DNA from: Cynocephalus volans
Lineage: Eukaryota; Chordata; Mammalia; Dermoptera; Cynocephalidae
Length of the DNA stretch: 64,000 nucleotides
Reading direction: 5' to 3'
NCBI RefSeq assembly: GCF_027409185.1
Contig: NC_084462.1
Span: 1,054,001-1,118,000 of the forward strand
In this document: piece after piece, positions 14,401 to 25,200 of the stretch
Position numbering within the stretch: the first letter of the stretch is position 1
How the letters are laid out: every line of letters starts with the position of its first letter
The notes under the pieces: generated by a model
What the model saw: the letters and a program-made list of their open reading frames with translations, nothing else
Told to the model about the DNA's origin: nothing
Database searches by the model: none
Position numbers and translations under genes: made by a program

Positions 14401-17400
14401 GGCTCCATCCTCAGCGTTCCTTGCCTGGGTCTTTCCACCAACCTCCTCTCAGGTCTGCTGGCCTCTTGTCTTGCCCCCTCCAGTCCACCACCCACATGAC
14501 CCCAGAGGACTTCTCTAACTACCAGGTCTGACTGTGGCCATCCTCTGCTCAGAACTGTCCCATGCATAAAATTAAATTCAAATAAGTTTAACTTTCCATG
14601 GCTCTCCAAGTCCAGGTCCCTGGGCCCTGTGTCCAGGCCTCTTAAGGTCTGGCCCCCGCCCACCTTCCCAGCCTCATCTCACACCAGATCCCTCAAATGA
14701 GATTTATCCCTGAAGAAACTCCGCTCTGCAGCATCCAGATTTTGCACATGCTGTTTGTCCTGCCTGGAATGCCCTTCCTCCTGTCTGCCTGAAAAGCTCC
14801 TGAATCTTTAAGGGCCAGTTCAGATCTCATCTGTTACCTCCTAAATGTAACCCCATCATTTCAGTTCCCACTCAAATGCTTACTCTCTCCCCCCGACCCA
14901 AGCCTTCTCCATGGCCTCCTGGCTTCCAGACTCATGCCCATCTCCACACAGCCAAGAGGGCTCTTTCTACACCCAAAGCTGACCCTGCCTCTCCCCTGCT
15001 CACAGCCCTGCTGTGGCTTCCTGTTGCCCTCCAGACAACATTCCCATTCCTTACACTTTCTCACCCTTCAACATTCCTTATAAACATTGCTTCTTGAACC
15101 AACTACCACCCCCTACCCCATATACACACTGGCTCCTTCTATGTCTGGCATAGACCTTGCTGCACTGCATTTTATGACTGGGACAAATAATTAGGGCTTC
15201 CAATTTTTACTGAAAAGCACTGAAAGGAACCCCTGCCCTCAAGGCATTTGGTCCAGCATGAGTCAGTATAGTGAAGGGTTAGGAGCAGACTCGGGAGCCA
15301 GACTGCTTCGGTTCAAACCCAGGCTCTGCCACTTACCAGCTGATCAAGTTCGGCCAATTCCTTATTCTCTCTGTGCCTCGATTTCATTATCTACAAAATG
15401 GGACTGTTAATAATGCCCACATCCTAGGGTGGTTGTAAGGATGATCTGGGCTACTGTTTGTAGAGTATTTCAGTGGTGTTTGATAAATATCATAGAAGAC
15501 AAGCATAGACACACACTATGCACCATGCACAGATGAGAGTCACGGAGTTACCATATCAGTGTTGTATTTTTTTTTTTTTTAAAGTCCTGAAGGAAAAAAA
15601 AGCAAAATGTTAATATTTGTTAGTTCTGGGTAGTCTGTATGGGGTATTTACTACCTTTCTTTTCATACTTTTCTATATGTTTGGACTATTTCACAAATTT
15701 TAAAAATGAATAGGAATTGGCAGGGCTGGGAGAGAGGAGAAAGAAGTTGCAGGCAGAGAGAAGAGCTGGGAGGCAGAGAGGAGACACTTATTCAGCTCTT
15801 CCTGTGTCCAAGTCACTGTGCCAAGTATTTTATATTGGTAACCTGGGTTTGGTGGCAGTTACCATGTCTGGTGACAGAAGAGGAGTGTGGAGCAAGGTAG
15901 GGGTGAGTGGGGAGAGATGACATTAGAAGAGCAAGGAGAGCAGAGACCATACAGGGCCTCAAAGGCCAGGCTGAAGGGTAGAGACTCATTCCTGGGGGTG
16001 CTGGGGAGCCCAAGGGGGACTATGAGCAGGGGAGCAATAGGGTGTAGAAAGACTCCTCTGGGACTGCATGAAGGATGGGCTGTACTGGAGGTAGGGAGCC
16101 TGGCGGGGAGGCTGGGGTGAGAGTCCAGGAGGAAAGAATAAGGCCTGAGCCAGGATGGAGAAGCACAGAGGAGGGGCAGGAGACTGAGGGCTCTAAGGGT
16201 GTGACAGGGAGGAAGGGGGAAGCTCAGTGACCAGGTGTGCAGTGGACCGTTCACACCAGGAAGGAGTAGTGGCTTCAGGGAGATGCTGAGCTCTGCTCTG
16301 GCCCCTGGTAATCCTCAGGTCTTCTCCCTCATCGTCTTCTCCTCCCTGCTGACCGATGGCTACCAGAACAAGATGGAGTCTCCACAGCTCCACTGTGTCC
16401 TCAACAGCAACAACGTGGCCTGCCTCTTTGCGGTGGGAGCCGGCTTCCTGGCCTTCCTCAGCTGTCTGGCCTTTCTCATGCTGGACGCCCAGGAGAGCCG
16501 CATCACCGTCACTCGCTTCAAAACGGCCTTCCAGCTCTTAGACTTCAGCCTGGCTGGTGAGCCCCTGGGACCTCCCACCCAGAGCTGCCACTCCTCTGTT
16601 TTTCCTTTCTTTTTTTTTTTTTTTTTTTTTTTTTTTGCCCCTCGTCTGGCTCACCCTCCCTGGCTGCCTACGGCCTCCCAGACAGACCCTTCTCCACTCA
16701 GCTGGCCTCATCCCCCCGACCATCCTCGCAACATGATCCAGAGCTTCTCACTGCCCATCTGCACCTGTTCTTTCCTCCTGAAGAATTATTATTCACCTTT
16801 TAGACCCAGTGTAAGGGTCACCACTTCTGACCCCTAGGCTAAATCTAGAAGCTTCCCTTCTGCCCCACTTTTTCCTTGCATTCACGTCCCTTGTCCACAG
16901 AACATTTCTTGAAAAGCCGCTCAGTGGCAGAAAGTGGGGTTCAGAGCATAGGGACAGAAAGACTTGGGTTGGAAATCTCAACCCCGGCACCTCCTAGATC
17001 TGTGGGCTTGCTCTTGTCTCTTCAGGGGCTTCAGTCTCTTCAGGGTCTTCTCTTCTTTGAGCCCTCTTCTCATTTAGTCCTCAGAACCACCCTAGGAGAT
17101 AAGTCCTGTTCATATTCCCATTTTACAGAGGAGGAAACTGAGACTTGAGGAGGTTATGTAATTGGGCACACAGCTGCTGCATCAAGCACACGAAAGCAAA
17201 GTCTTGCCTCCTAACCACTGCAGAACACTGAATAGAGCATGGCACACAGTAAGCACTAAGTAAATGCACATTTTTTTTCCCCAGCCCCTGGCCTCCTTCC
17301 TCTCCTTCTGGCTGATCTTGACTCTTCCCCTACCACCTCCTCCCCACTGGGCCAGTCCCAGCATCTCAGTGCCAAGGTAGTCCTCACAGTTCACTGAGTC

Positions 17401-18467
17401 CGGTGCTGTCCAAGAGAACTTCTGTGAGGGTGGAAATGTTCTGTACCTGTGCTCTTCAATACAGGAGTCACCAACCACATGTGGCTAGTGAGCACATGAG
17501 ATGTAGCCAGTGTGACCGGGGAACTGAATTATTTCCTTTTTAATTCTATTTTAATGAACTGAAATTGAAACAGCCACATGTAGCCAGCAGCTTCTGTGTT
17601 GGACAATGCAGTTCTCCTCCAGTGGTTCACTCTAGCAAGGGCTCAGAGAAATCAAGAAATAAACTGCAGGCAGTCACACGGGGAGACCCCAGCCCCCTCC
17701 TTTCCCCCCCTCAGCAGCCCTTTCCGAGCAAGCTTTCCCCTCACACCCCTCTTCTCTCCTTGCAATGCCACAGTTCTCTGGGCAGGCATCTGGTTCGTGG
17801 GATTCTGCTTCCTTGCCAACCAGTGGCAGCATTCAACACCCAAGCAGTTCCTCCTGGGGAGCAGCAGCGCCAAGGCGGCCATCACCTTCAGTTTCTTCTC
17901 CATCCTTGTCTGGGTGAGGATGAGCCCCCTACCTGGCCCCGCCCCAGTTTGAGCTGGGGGTGGGAGGACTAGAACATTCCTGCTCTCACTCAGCTCCCCT
18001 GGGAGTCAGGGTTGGGAGGCTGTCCCAGGGCTTCTGCTGGTCCCTTCCAGGCACCCCTTCCTCTGAGCAGCGGCAGCCCAGCATTAGGGATTGCACCTCG
18101 GCCGGGTGCCCTTAGTCAGTGAGAAATCAGCACAACCAAACCCTTGAGACTCCCTCTCAGGTCAGTCCCCAGCTCCAGTCTCTCTCCTCCCACAACCAGC
18201 CCAAGCCAGACTTCAGCCCTTTTCTGCCCCCAGATATTCCAGGCTTACCTGGCATTCCAGGACCTCCGAAATGATACTCCAGTCCCCTACAAGCGCTCTC
18301 TTGATGAGGGTGGTGTAGTGCTGACCACCCTCTCCCCACCCTCTGCTGCCAGCCCTGTCAACACTCCCACCACTGACCCCAACAGCCTGAGTTACACCAG
18401 CTCTGCCCTCTCCCCCTATCTGACCACTCCGAAGGCTCCCCGGCTTGCTATGATGCCCGACAACTAA
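11332..18467 (+). CDS. SYNGR4: SYNGR4, synaptogyrin 4 (complete coding sequence)
   Basis: Four coding exons (11332-11424, 16319-16556, 17774-17913, 18234-18467) total 705 nt, giving 234 residues plus stop, the same length as human SYNGR4. The protein is a synaptogyrin-family tetraspan with a MARVEL-type fold: VFSLIVFSSLL opens the first membrane segment, AVGAGFLAFLSCLAFLML the second, VLWAGIWFVGFCFLANQWQ the third, and ITFSFFSILVWIFQAYLAF the fourth. Both ends face the cytosol in this family. The C-terminal tail is Ser/Pro/Thr-rich and ends RLAMMPDN as in human. Synaptogyrin 4 is mainly reported from testis and its role is unclear. All junctions are GT-AG and in phase. Confidence 0.95.
11560..11990 (-). 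mobile_element. MIR split by an hAT-type transposon
   Basis: Left part to about 11715 (GAAAACTGAGGATCAGAGAA) and right part from 11917 (GGCCACACAGTAAGAGGCAG) are continuous MIR once the insertion is removed. Confidence 0.6.
11716..11916. mobile_element. hAT-type DNA transposon inside a MIR
   Basis: Starts at GCTGTGCTGTCCAATAGGG, with AGCCACATGTGGCTACTTC inside and an inverted end near ATCAGACAGTGTTGG. MIR sequence resumes on both sides. Confidence 0.65.
12640..12790 (+). mobile_element. MIR fragment
   Basis: GTGTGACCTTGAGCAAGA then a degenerate CTCATCTGTGAAAAGAGGAT. Confidence 0.6.
12965..13100 (-). mobile_element. MIR fragment
   Basis: GGGGAAACCGAGGCTCACAG and GTTAAGTGACCTGCCCAACG. Confidence 0.6.
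13585..13740 (-). mobile_element. MIR fragment
   Basis: CTAGGAAACTGAGGCTCCAA and GAGGCCACACAGTTTGGAG. Confidence 0.6.
14390..14850 (+). mobile_element. L2 fragment
   Basis: ACATGCTGTTTGTCCTGCCT and GGGCCAGTTCAGATCTCATC, typical L2 text. Confidence 0.6.
15275..15480 (+). mobile_element. MIR fragment
   Basis: GGGAGCCAGACTGCTTCGGT, CAGGCTCTGCCACTTACCAG and ACAAAATGGGACTGTTAATA in MIR order. Confidence 0.7.
16319..16556 (+). CDS. SYNGR4: SYNGR4 coding exon 2
   Basis: Exon of 238 nt from the CCTCAG acceptor to the GTGAGC donor at 16557. It encodes VFSLIVFSSLLTDGYQNKME through LLDFSLA plus one base. It holds the first two membrane segments and the extracellular/lumenal loop. Confidence 0.93.
17055..17220 (-). 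mobile_element. MIR fragment
   Basis: TTTAGTCCTCAGAACCACCC and ACAGAGGAGGAAACTGAGAC. Confidence 0.65.
17402..17611. mobile_element. hAT-type DNA transposon (MER3-like)
   Basis: GGTGCTGTCCAAGAGAACTT to TTGGACAATGCAG, with CCACATGTGGCTAGTGAGC inside. Confidence 0.65.
17774..17913 (+). CDS. SYNGR4: SYNGR4 coding exon 3
   Basis: Exon of 140 nt from the CCACAG acceptor to the GTGAGG donor at 17914. It encodes VLWAGIWFVGFCFLANQWQ through FFSILVW, the third and most of the fourth membrane segments. Confidence 0.93.
18234..18467 (+). CDS. SYNGR4: SYNGR4 coding exon 4 with stop
   Basis: Begins IFQAYLAFQDLRND after a CCCCAG acceptor, runs through the Ser/Pro-rich cytosolic tail and stops with TAA at 18465-18467. 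The 3' UTR is very short. Confidence 0.93.
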   Translation: MFQAYLAFQDLRNDTPVPYKRSLDEGGVVLTTLSPPSAASPVNTPTTDPNSLSYTSSALSPYLTTPKAPRLAMMPDN

Positions 18468-18484
18468 ACATCCTTATCTACAGC

Positions 18485-18490
18485 AATAAA
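18485..18490 (+). terminator. SYNGR4: SYNGR4 polyadenylation signal
   Basis: AATAAA lies 18 bases after the stop codon, implying a 3' UTR of only about 40-50 nt. Confidence 0.8.
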
Positions 18491-19027
18491 GAGATAATCC
18501 TCCCTCCAGAAGGTTTCTGAAAACAGCCCTCTGTCCTTTTCATGTCTGTTCCTCTGGTCCTTGAGTGGCAAGGGGTCGGGAGAAACCCCACAAGGCCACC
18601 TCAGGGGTCTCTGTGGTGGGTCACATTTTCACACCACCCCCTGGACCCTTCATCCAGGTACCACCTTGACAGCAGCAGATTAGAGGTGGTGACAGAAAGG
18701 AAACACTTTTTTTAGGCCTGTTATTCACTATGTCTTGTCAAGTCATCACCTCCTTGAGTCCCCACACTCACCAAGGGAGGGAGGCAAAGGCAACCCATCA
18801 TACAGTTGAAGATAAAGTTCAGAGAGAAAATATTTGAGCCCATGCAGAGAGCGCCAAGAAGAATCAGGGCTAACAATGGGACCCAGCCCTGTTGCTAAAG
18901 CCGAATCCCAAGCTCTTTCACTTCCCACAGTGACAAAGGGCTTGACTCAAAACCTTGCTGTGTGAGGAGTCAGTAAAGAAATGGGGATATAGAGTCCATG
19001 AATGAAATTCGGGGTAGACCCATCTTT

Positions 19028-19102
19028 ATTTATTTTTTGGCAGCTGGCCTGCTCAAGGATCTGAACCCTTAACCTTGTTATTATAACACCACGTTCTGTT
19101 TT
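19028..19102 (-). mobile_element. SINE fragment (tRNA-Ile type)
   Basis: GGCAGCTGGCCTGCTCAAGG followed by the diverged CCTTGTTATTATAACACCAC; truncated at the tRNA 5' end. Confidence 0.6.
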
Positions 19103-19381
19103 TGTTTTTCTGGGGTTTTTTTTCTTTGTGTCTGGATCCTTGTCTTTAAATATTTCAAAAACAGTTTGGGGAAAGAAGAGATTTTTATTCTAAGAAGAAC
19201 CCCAGTGGTAAGAGGGGACTCCATGTACAGGCCACAAATGCTCCTAAATGTAGGGGCTGGACAGGTAACCCCAATGGGGTGAAGCACCTATTAAGGGAGT
19301 GGTGGGGACAGGAGCCATGTCTAAGAAGGGCAGCTTCCACGCAGCACCTACCATTCAGCAGTGAGACCTGGGTTTTCTAGA

Positions 19382-19686
19382 GCAGCGCTATCTGATGCAA
19401 GCCCGGCAGGGAATTTAAAATAGTATAGCAGCCACATCAAGAAAAGTAAAATCAAACATGCAATTAATTTTATATATTTTATTCACCCAATATATCCAAA
19501 ATATCATTTCAATATGTAATCAATATAAAAATTATTAGTGAGTTATTTTACATTCTTTCATATTAAGTTTTCAAAATCCCTTATGTATTTATTTTACACT
19601 GAACAGCACACCTCAGTTCGAACTTGCCACATTTCAAGTGCTCAGTGGTCACATGTAACTAATGGCTGCACTACTGGACAGTGCAG
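19382..19686. mobile_element. hAT-type DNA transposon (MER58-like)
   Basis: CAGCGCTATCTGATGCAAGC to GGACAGTGCAG. The flanking octamers TTCTAGAG and CTCTAGAA fit the nTCTAGAn target preference of Charlie-type hAT elements. Confidence 0.7.
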
Positions 19687-19759
19687 CTCTAGAACCTTTT
19701 GTTTTTTTAAAAACAATTAGACATCTATTTTGTGTTTTGGGTTTTCTTGTTGTTGTTGT

Positions 19760-19927
19760 TTTGTTTTTTAAAAGATGACCGGTAAGGGGATCTTAACCCT
19801 TGACTTGGTGTTGTTAGCACCACGCTCTCCCAAATGAGCCAACCGGCCATCCCTATATAGGGATCTGAACCCGCAGCCTTGGTGCTATCAGCACCACACT
19901 CTCCCAAGTGAGCCACGGGTCAGCCCT
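19760..19927 (-). mobile_element. tRNA-Ile-derived SINE, dimer
   Basis: Poly-T, AAAGATGACCGGTAAGGGGA, two tRNA-like units with an intact TATATA linker, ending in CCACGGGTCAGCCC. Confidence 0.85.
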
Positions 19928-20524
19928 TGTTTTTTTTTTAAATGTCAAATTAGTGGGCAACAGATACAAAACAAAGTAAAAGTGTGGGTCAAACAAAACA
20001 CAAGTACATGGGGCCTGCAGAGCATTAGCCTACAAACTGGACAAAGGGAGTCAAATTGGGTTCCATGGTCCCTTTTACGAGGCTTCCTGTGTGGCAAGCC
20101 CTGTGCTCAGTTCTGGAGGTACAGAAATAAATATGACATGGTCCCTTGGGCATCCAGAGAAGAGAGTAGCAGTGTGGTAGGACAGGAAGCATTTTGACAT
20201 GGAAAATGGGAAGACTTTGAGCTTTGGTCCTCTATCACTGGCTAGATAACATTGGGCATGTCACTAGTTTCTCTGGACCTGAGCTGTATTGGTTATAAAG
20301 CTAAAGAATCTGTAAAACCAGATTTAGATGGATGGTTTTCAGACTATGTTCAAAGAAATGCCTCAGGGCTAAGCAAGCAGGGATACCACCCCTACCCCAC
20401 AGTCAACCCAAGCAATCCTGTTCCTGTGTCTTTCATGTCAGGCCTCTGAGCAAAATTCTTCTCAACAGAAGGTCCCTTGGCTTAAAAGAAACAAACAAAA
20501 GGCTGAAAACCACACAATAGTGAT

Positions 20525-20690
20525 TAAATACACAAGAAGTCTGAGTGCAAACCCTACTTTTTCCACTCACCCCTCTGAGCCTGTTTTCTCATCTGTAAAA
20601 TGTCCCCTCTTTAGGGGTGCTGTAAATGAGCTCATCTATGCAATGCACAGTACCTGGCACAGACTAAGTGCTCAGGAAATGCTAGCTCCC
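20525..20690 (+). mobile_element. MIR fragment
   Basis: CTGTTTTCTCATCTGTAAAA and GTACCTGGCACAGACTAAGT. Confidence 0.6.
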
Positions 20691-21504
20691 TGCCTCCTGA
20701 AGCTTTCAGAGCCATCCTACAGAATTAGAGGCATTTAAGAAAGGTTTTAGAGAATGTCTAGGAAGTTTGACTAAATCAAGCATCAAAAATACAAAGGCCT
20801 ACAAGAGCAAGGCAGGTAACATAAGTAAGGAAATAGGCCAGGTGCGAAGCCAATGTGGAGAGAGACATGAAAAATATTTCACTTTCATTTTAACTCCACA
20901 AACAAAAAAAATCACACAGTGTCGGCCCTATAATAAATGACAACAATCCCATAGCCAAGTCATGGAGACTGTAGTAAAAAGTTCACATCCCATCCATTCA
21001 GCTCCAGCCATCTGTTGCCACCCAGAAATGAGGACCTAGTATTGTCAGATTGACGGATTTTTTTTTCAAGAGAAGCCAGAAATCTAGACTTTAATGTGAA
21101 AATCTGGTTTTTAAAGGCTGGTGACCCATTCCTTGTTGGTTTTTTTTTTTAAGAAAATAAAGAGTGGCTCAACAAAATGTCAAATAAGTGTGAGATGAGG
21201 ACTGCCCATTTGCAGCCTCTGACATACACGCTCTTGAAGGTCCTCTGCAACCCCAAGGGTCTGTAGAACCCTCAGGCAAGTTCTGTGCCTAGGCAGGAAG
21301 AATCTTTGAGATTTTCTCCAAAATCACTTCCCCAGTGGAGCTGTGAGGAATCAGGGTGCAGCTCAGAGTCTTGGGAAACCCACTTACTCATCTTCCTGCT
21401 CCTCCCAAGCCTCCAGTTGCCTGCGGATGGTTGACAAGGCAAAAGCAGAAGGAGAGAGAGGGACCCCACACACACCAGAGAGTAGGCAAGTAGTAGCAAA
21501 AGAG

Positions 21505-22218
21505 AGGTATCATTTTCCTCTGTTTATTTCAAGAGAACAAAGAACCAACCACTGGTTCTGTACAAAAACATGGTGTTAAAGCCACGGTGACCCTCAGGCC
21601 AGCCCGCTTTCTACACTTGAGCCCCAAGCCCATAGCCCTCCTAATTTGCCAAAAAACAAACACAAGACCAAACCCAAACTCTGCGGAAAAAAATATGAAA
21701 AACCAAGGGAGACCTTCCTGGGCCTCCCTTCCTCACTTTTTGGGGGGGCGGAGAGAGGGTTCTGTGTTCATGACCACGGTGGGAGGTAGGACAGGTAGGT
21801 GTCAGATTTAGTGTTTGGCAACCAGTGGGGCTGGGGGTGGGATATGAAAGGGAGCCAAGGGGCTTGGAAAAGGGAAAATATCTTCGAACCAGCCGCAGCT
21901 CATAGGACACTTGAAAACAGTCTGTAAAAATTGGAGCCAGAGAGTAGAAAAGAAAGGAGTCATCAGAATCAAAAACTAAATAGTGGAAAGGTTTTTTTTT
22001 TCTTCTCTATAAGGCAAAAAATTACAAACAGCCCAGATCCTGAGCTCCCCAAGACTTTAGTCCTCCACCGCCCCCCCGAAACCCAGCAGGAGGAGGGATG
22101 GGGAGCAGGGAAAGGTTAGCTCTTAAAAAAGTCACCCCTGGATGGGAAGGCTCTTCGTCTCTTGTTGCCTTCCTCTGCCTCCCGCTGCTGCAGAGGAGAA
22201 GGATGGCCAGGACTGGGG
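21505..22218 (-). other. KDELR1: KDELR1 3' UTR
   Basis: About 0.7 kb follows the stop on the minus strand to the AATAAA at 21528-21523. The cleavage point is estimated. Confidence 0.65.
21523..21528 (-). terminator. KDELR1: KDELR1 polyadenylation signal
   Basis: AATAAA on the minus strand, about 690 nt after the KDELR1 stop codon. It is the first canonical signal I noticed in this direction. Confidence 0.65.
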
Positions 22219-22253
22219 CTATGCCGGCAAACTCAACTTCTTCCCCTTTAGGA
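22219..22253 (-). CDS. KDELR1: KDELR1 exon 5 (coding end)
   Basis: A CTCACAG acceptor leads to 35 nt coding for [11 protein letters not shown] (first base from exon 4) and a TAG stop at 22221-22219. It is too short to stand out as an open frame but matches the human C-terminus exactly. Confidence 0.94.
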
Positions 22254-25200
22254 CTGTGAGGAGAAAAGTGAGTGGGTGTTATCACCAGGGCCCCTCCAGA
22301 AAGGGGACAGCCTCCCACATCCACAGCAGGGGCCTGCACACTGGGCTAGGTAGACATATGCAGAGAGGTGGCCCCAGGACTCTGGATCATGAAATGGGGG
22401 AATCGGCCTGAATCACTAAAGGGGGTAGGGCCAGGGAACCCTGCTCTCGTCCTAGGGGCTGAGCAATGAAGAACCAGATGAGGCCCCATTTCTTCTAGTG
22501 CTGGCTGCTCCTCTTCCACCCTCAAAGACCTCTCTGGCTGGAGGCCTTGGATCTCAGAGGGATGTGGGGCCAGAGGGTCTGGCGGGGCTGGCCAGGTGAA
22601 AGCACCCTCGCCCACCTTCCAAGCCTAATCCTGGGGGCCTGGGAACTGCCTCCAAGACTTTCCCTTGATTGTCCCTCTTTCTTCACACAAATGACTCCTG
22701 ATTTTTCAGGTCTCTGCCTAAACATCACCTCCTCAGAGGCCTCCTCTAACCTCCATGTAAAGTAATCCTCTCACCCTCCACAATTACTCATGAACACATC
22801 CCATCTCCAACACTAGAATATAAGGGGAGGTGAGTGCCTCATCCATCTTTTCTTCTACTGCTGCATCCCCAGAGCCTAGCACCTGTCCAGGGACACAGAA
22901 AGTAATAAATTTGTTGAATGAATGAATGAATCTCAGTGGGCCTTCATCCCTGCCCTGCCTGGTCTCCGCTTGAAGTGAGACTGGGGCCAAGGACAGAAAC
23001 TGAAAAGCCTGAATTCTTAGGAAGGCAGTGGGCTTGAGACTCCAGGGGCTGGAAGGGGAAGCTCTCCTTCCCTGAGTGATACTGGACTGGGGAGATGCAC
23101 CCTCGCCCCCAGGGAGAGCAAGAGTTGTGGGAAGAACAGGCTCCCTTCTAGTGTGCCCTGCATCCTGGCTACCTTTGGTGATGTAGAGGTAGAAGAAATC
23201 GCAGTAGAGGACTGTCTGGACCAGGCCTGCCACGATGGCGATAAGGTCAAAGAAGCCCTCAAAGTGGTAGCGCCAGATCCAATTGAAGAGATAGAGCGTT
23301 CGGTAGACGCCCAGCGCAAACAAGTAATGGCTGGTGATGGTCTCTGCCTCGCCAGTCTTGCTCACCATGAACAGCTGTGGCAATATGGCCACTGACTCCA
23401 GGTAGATGGAGAAGGTCCAGAGGATCTGCAGAGCGGGCAGGGGCAGAGGACAGGACAAGTTGGGAGGGGACGGGCGGAGAGAAGGCAGAAGACAGCATTT
23501 CAGTTACAGGCACAGTGAAGTCAGAGAGAGAAAGAACATAATCCAAGGCCGTCCGGCCATTTACCACATGCCAGACACCATTCTGCCCTTGTTACTGGCA
23601 TTTCTCATCTAATCCTCACAATGGCCTCATCAGGGAGATACCATTATTAGCATCCTCATTCTACAGGTGAGGAAACTGAGGCTCAGAGCAGGTAAGATAC
23701 TTGCCCAAGAACATGTAGCTAGTAAGCAGTGAAGCCGGGATTCAAACCAAGGGTTCACAGGGCTCACCAGCACTTTGCAATTACGCCTCTCTAAAAGGCA
23801 GACCGGGTTGGAATCTTGGCTCCAAGATTTCTCTTCTATGAGAATTTCGGCAAGATAACCAGATTCTCCAAGCCTCCACATCCTTTCTACAATAGGGATG
23901 ATTTTCCCACTCTCACTGGGGCGTCATTCAATGTGTATTCTTTAGAGACATAAATCAGACTATGTCGCTCCCTGGCTTAAAATCCCCCAGTGGCTTCTTC
24001 TTATTGCACACCCAAATAAAATCCAAACTCCTGACCCTGGCCTTCAAGGCTCTCCCTAATCCAACCTCATCTACTCCCTCCCCTTGCTCTCTGGGCTGCA
24101 GTCATCCAGGCCTTCTATCTGGTCCTCCAACACACCATGCTTCTTCCTGCGTCAGGGCCTTTGCACTTGCTCTTCCTTCCGAAGGAAAAGCTCTTCCTCC
24201 AGATTGTTACACATCTGCCTCCTCCCAACTTCAGCTCATCAGTCACCTTCCCTGATCATTCTTCCCCCAGGACTGTCTCATCATCCTGTCTTATCTCCTT
24301 CTTGGCCACTCTCACCAGAACATGAGCTCTGTGAGGCCTGGGATCCTACATCTTATTCACCCTGTGGCCCTAGCACAGTTCCTGAATGAATGAGTGAACA
24401 GATATAAAATGTCTATAAAGGGCTCCCCATGTGCTCAGCATGGGCCATCATTTAGGGAGGAGTGATCATTCATGAGCAGGACAGGGCATTATAGGAGGGG
24501 AAAGAAGAGAGCACAAACATCTGTCAGCCCGTTTTCAGTCCCCAATTCCCTAAAAGTCTCACCTGGGATGATTTGTGATCTGCAAGACACACTGAAACCT
24601 CCCCTCAGAGAACAAAGCCATGTGGCAGGTGTGGCTTCTCCTCAGTTGTTTTGATTTGTGGGAAGGAAGTGGGGAACATCAGGACATATTCATAACACCT
24701 CACACTTATATAGCATTTACTGCATCTAAGGCACTGCTCCCTAGAGTATTAACTGTCTGAAGACTTAACCCCATAAAGTAAGCCCTATTGTTATCCTAAT
24801 TATACAGATGAGGAAACTGAGGCCAAAGGAATAAGTCCAAGATCATGCCAGACTCCCACCCAGGCAGCTGGACTCCAGGGCCTGCTCCCATAATTGTCAA
24901 GAATCCTCCAAGGAGGCTATTAGCAAGCCAGGTCAGTTAAGGTTCTCAAGAAATGTACCCATTAGGACCAGCCAGTGGCTCACTCGGGAGAGTGTGGTGC
25001 TGATAACACCAAGGCCCCGGGTTCGGATCCCATATAGGGATGGCCGGTTAGCTCAATTGGGAGACCATGGTACTGACAACACCAAGTCAAGGGTTAAAAA
25101 AAAAAAGAAAGAAAAAGAAAAGAAATGTATCCATTAAATTGATGCATACCCAACTCTTACCCCTGGGGTTACCCTTAGGGAATAGCATCACAACATAGAA

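Larger units (their letters stand above)
11425..16318 (+). other. SYNGR4: SYNGR4 intron before coding exon 2
   Basis: Intron of 4.9 kb with MIR pieces (11560-11990 split by an hAT-type element, 12640-12790, 12965-13100, 13585-13740, 15275-15480), an L2 fragment (14390-14850) and a diverged dispersed repeat (15940-16090). No exon or RNA gene was seen. Confidence 0.7.
18500..21504. other. SYNGR4-KDELR1 convergent intergenic region
   Basis: Space between two converging 3' ends. It holds SINE fragments (19028-19102, 19760-19927), an hAT-type transposon (19382-19686), and a MIR (20525-20690). The rest is unremarkable; no conserved open frame is seen. Confidence 0.7.
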
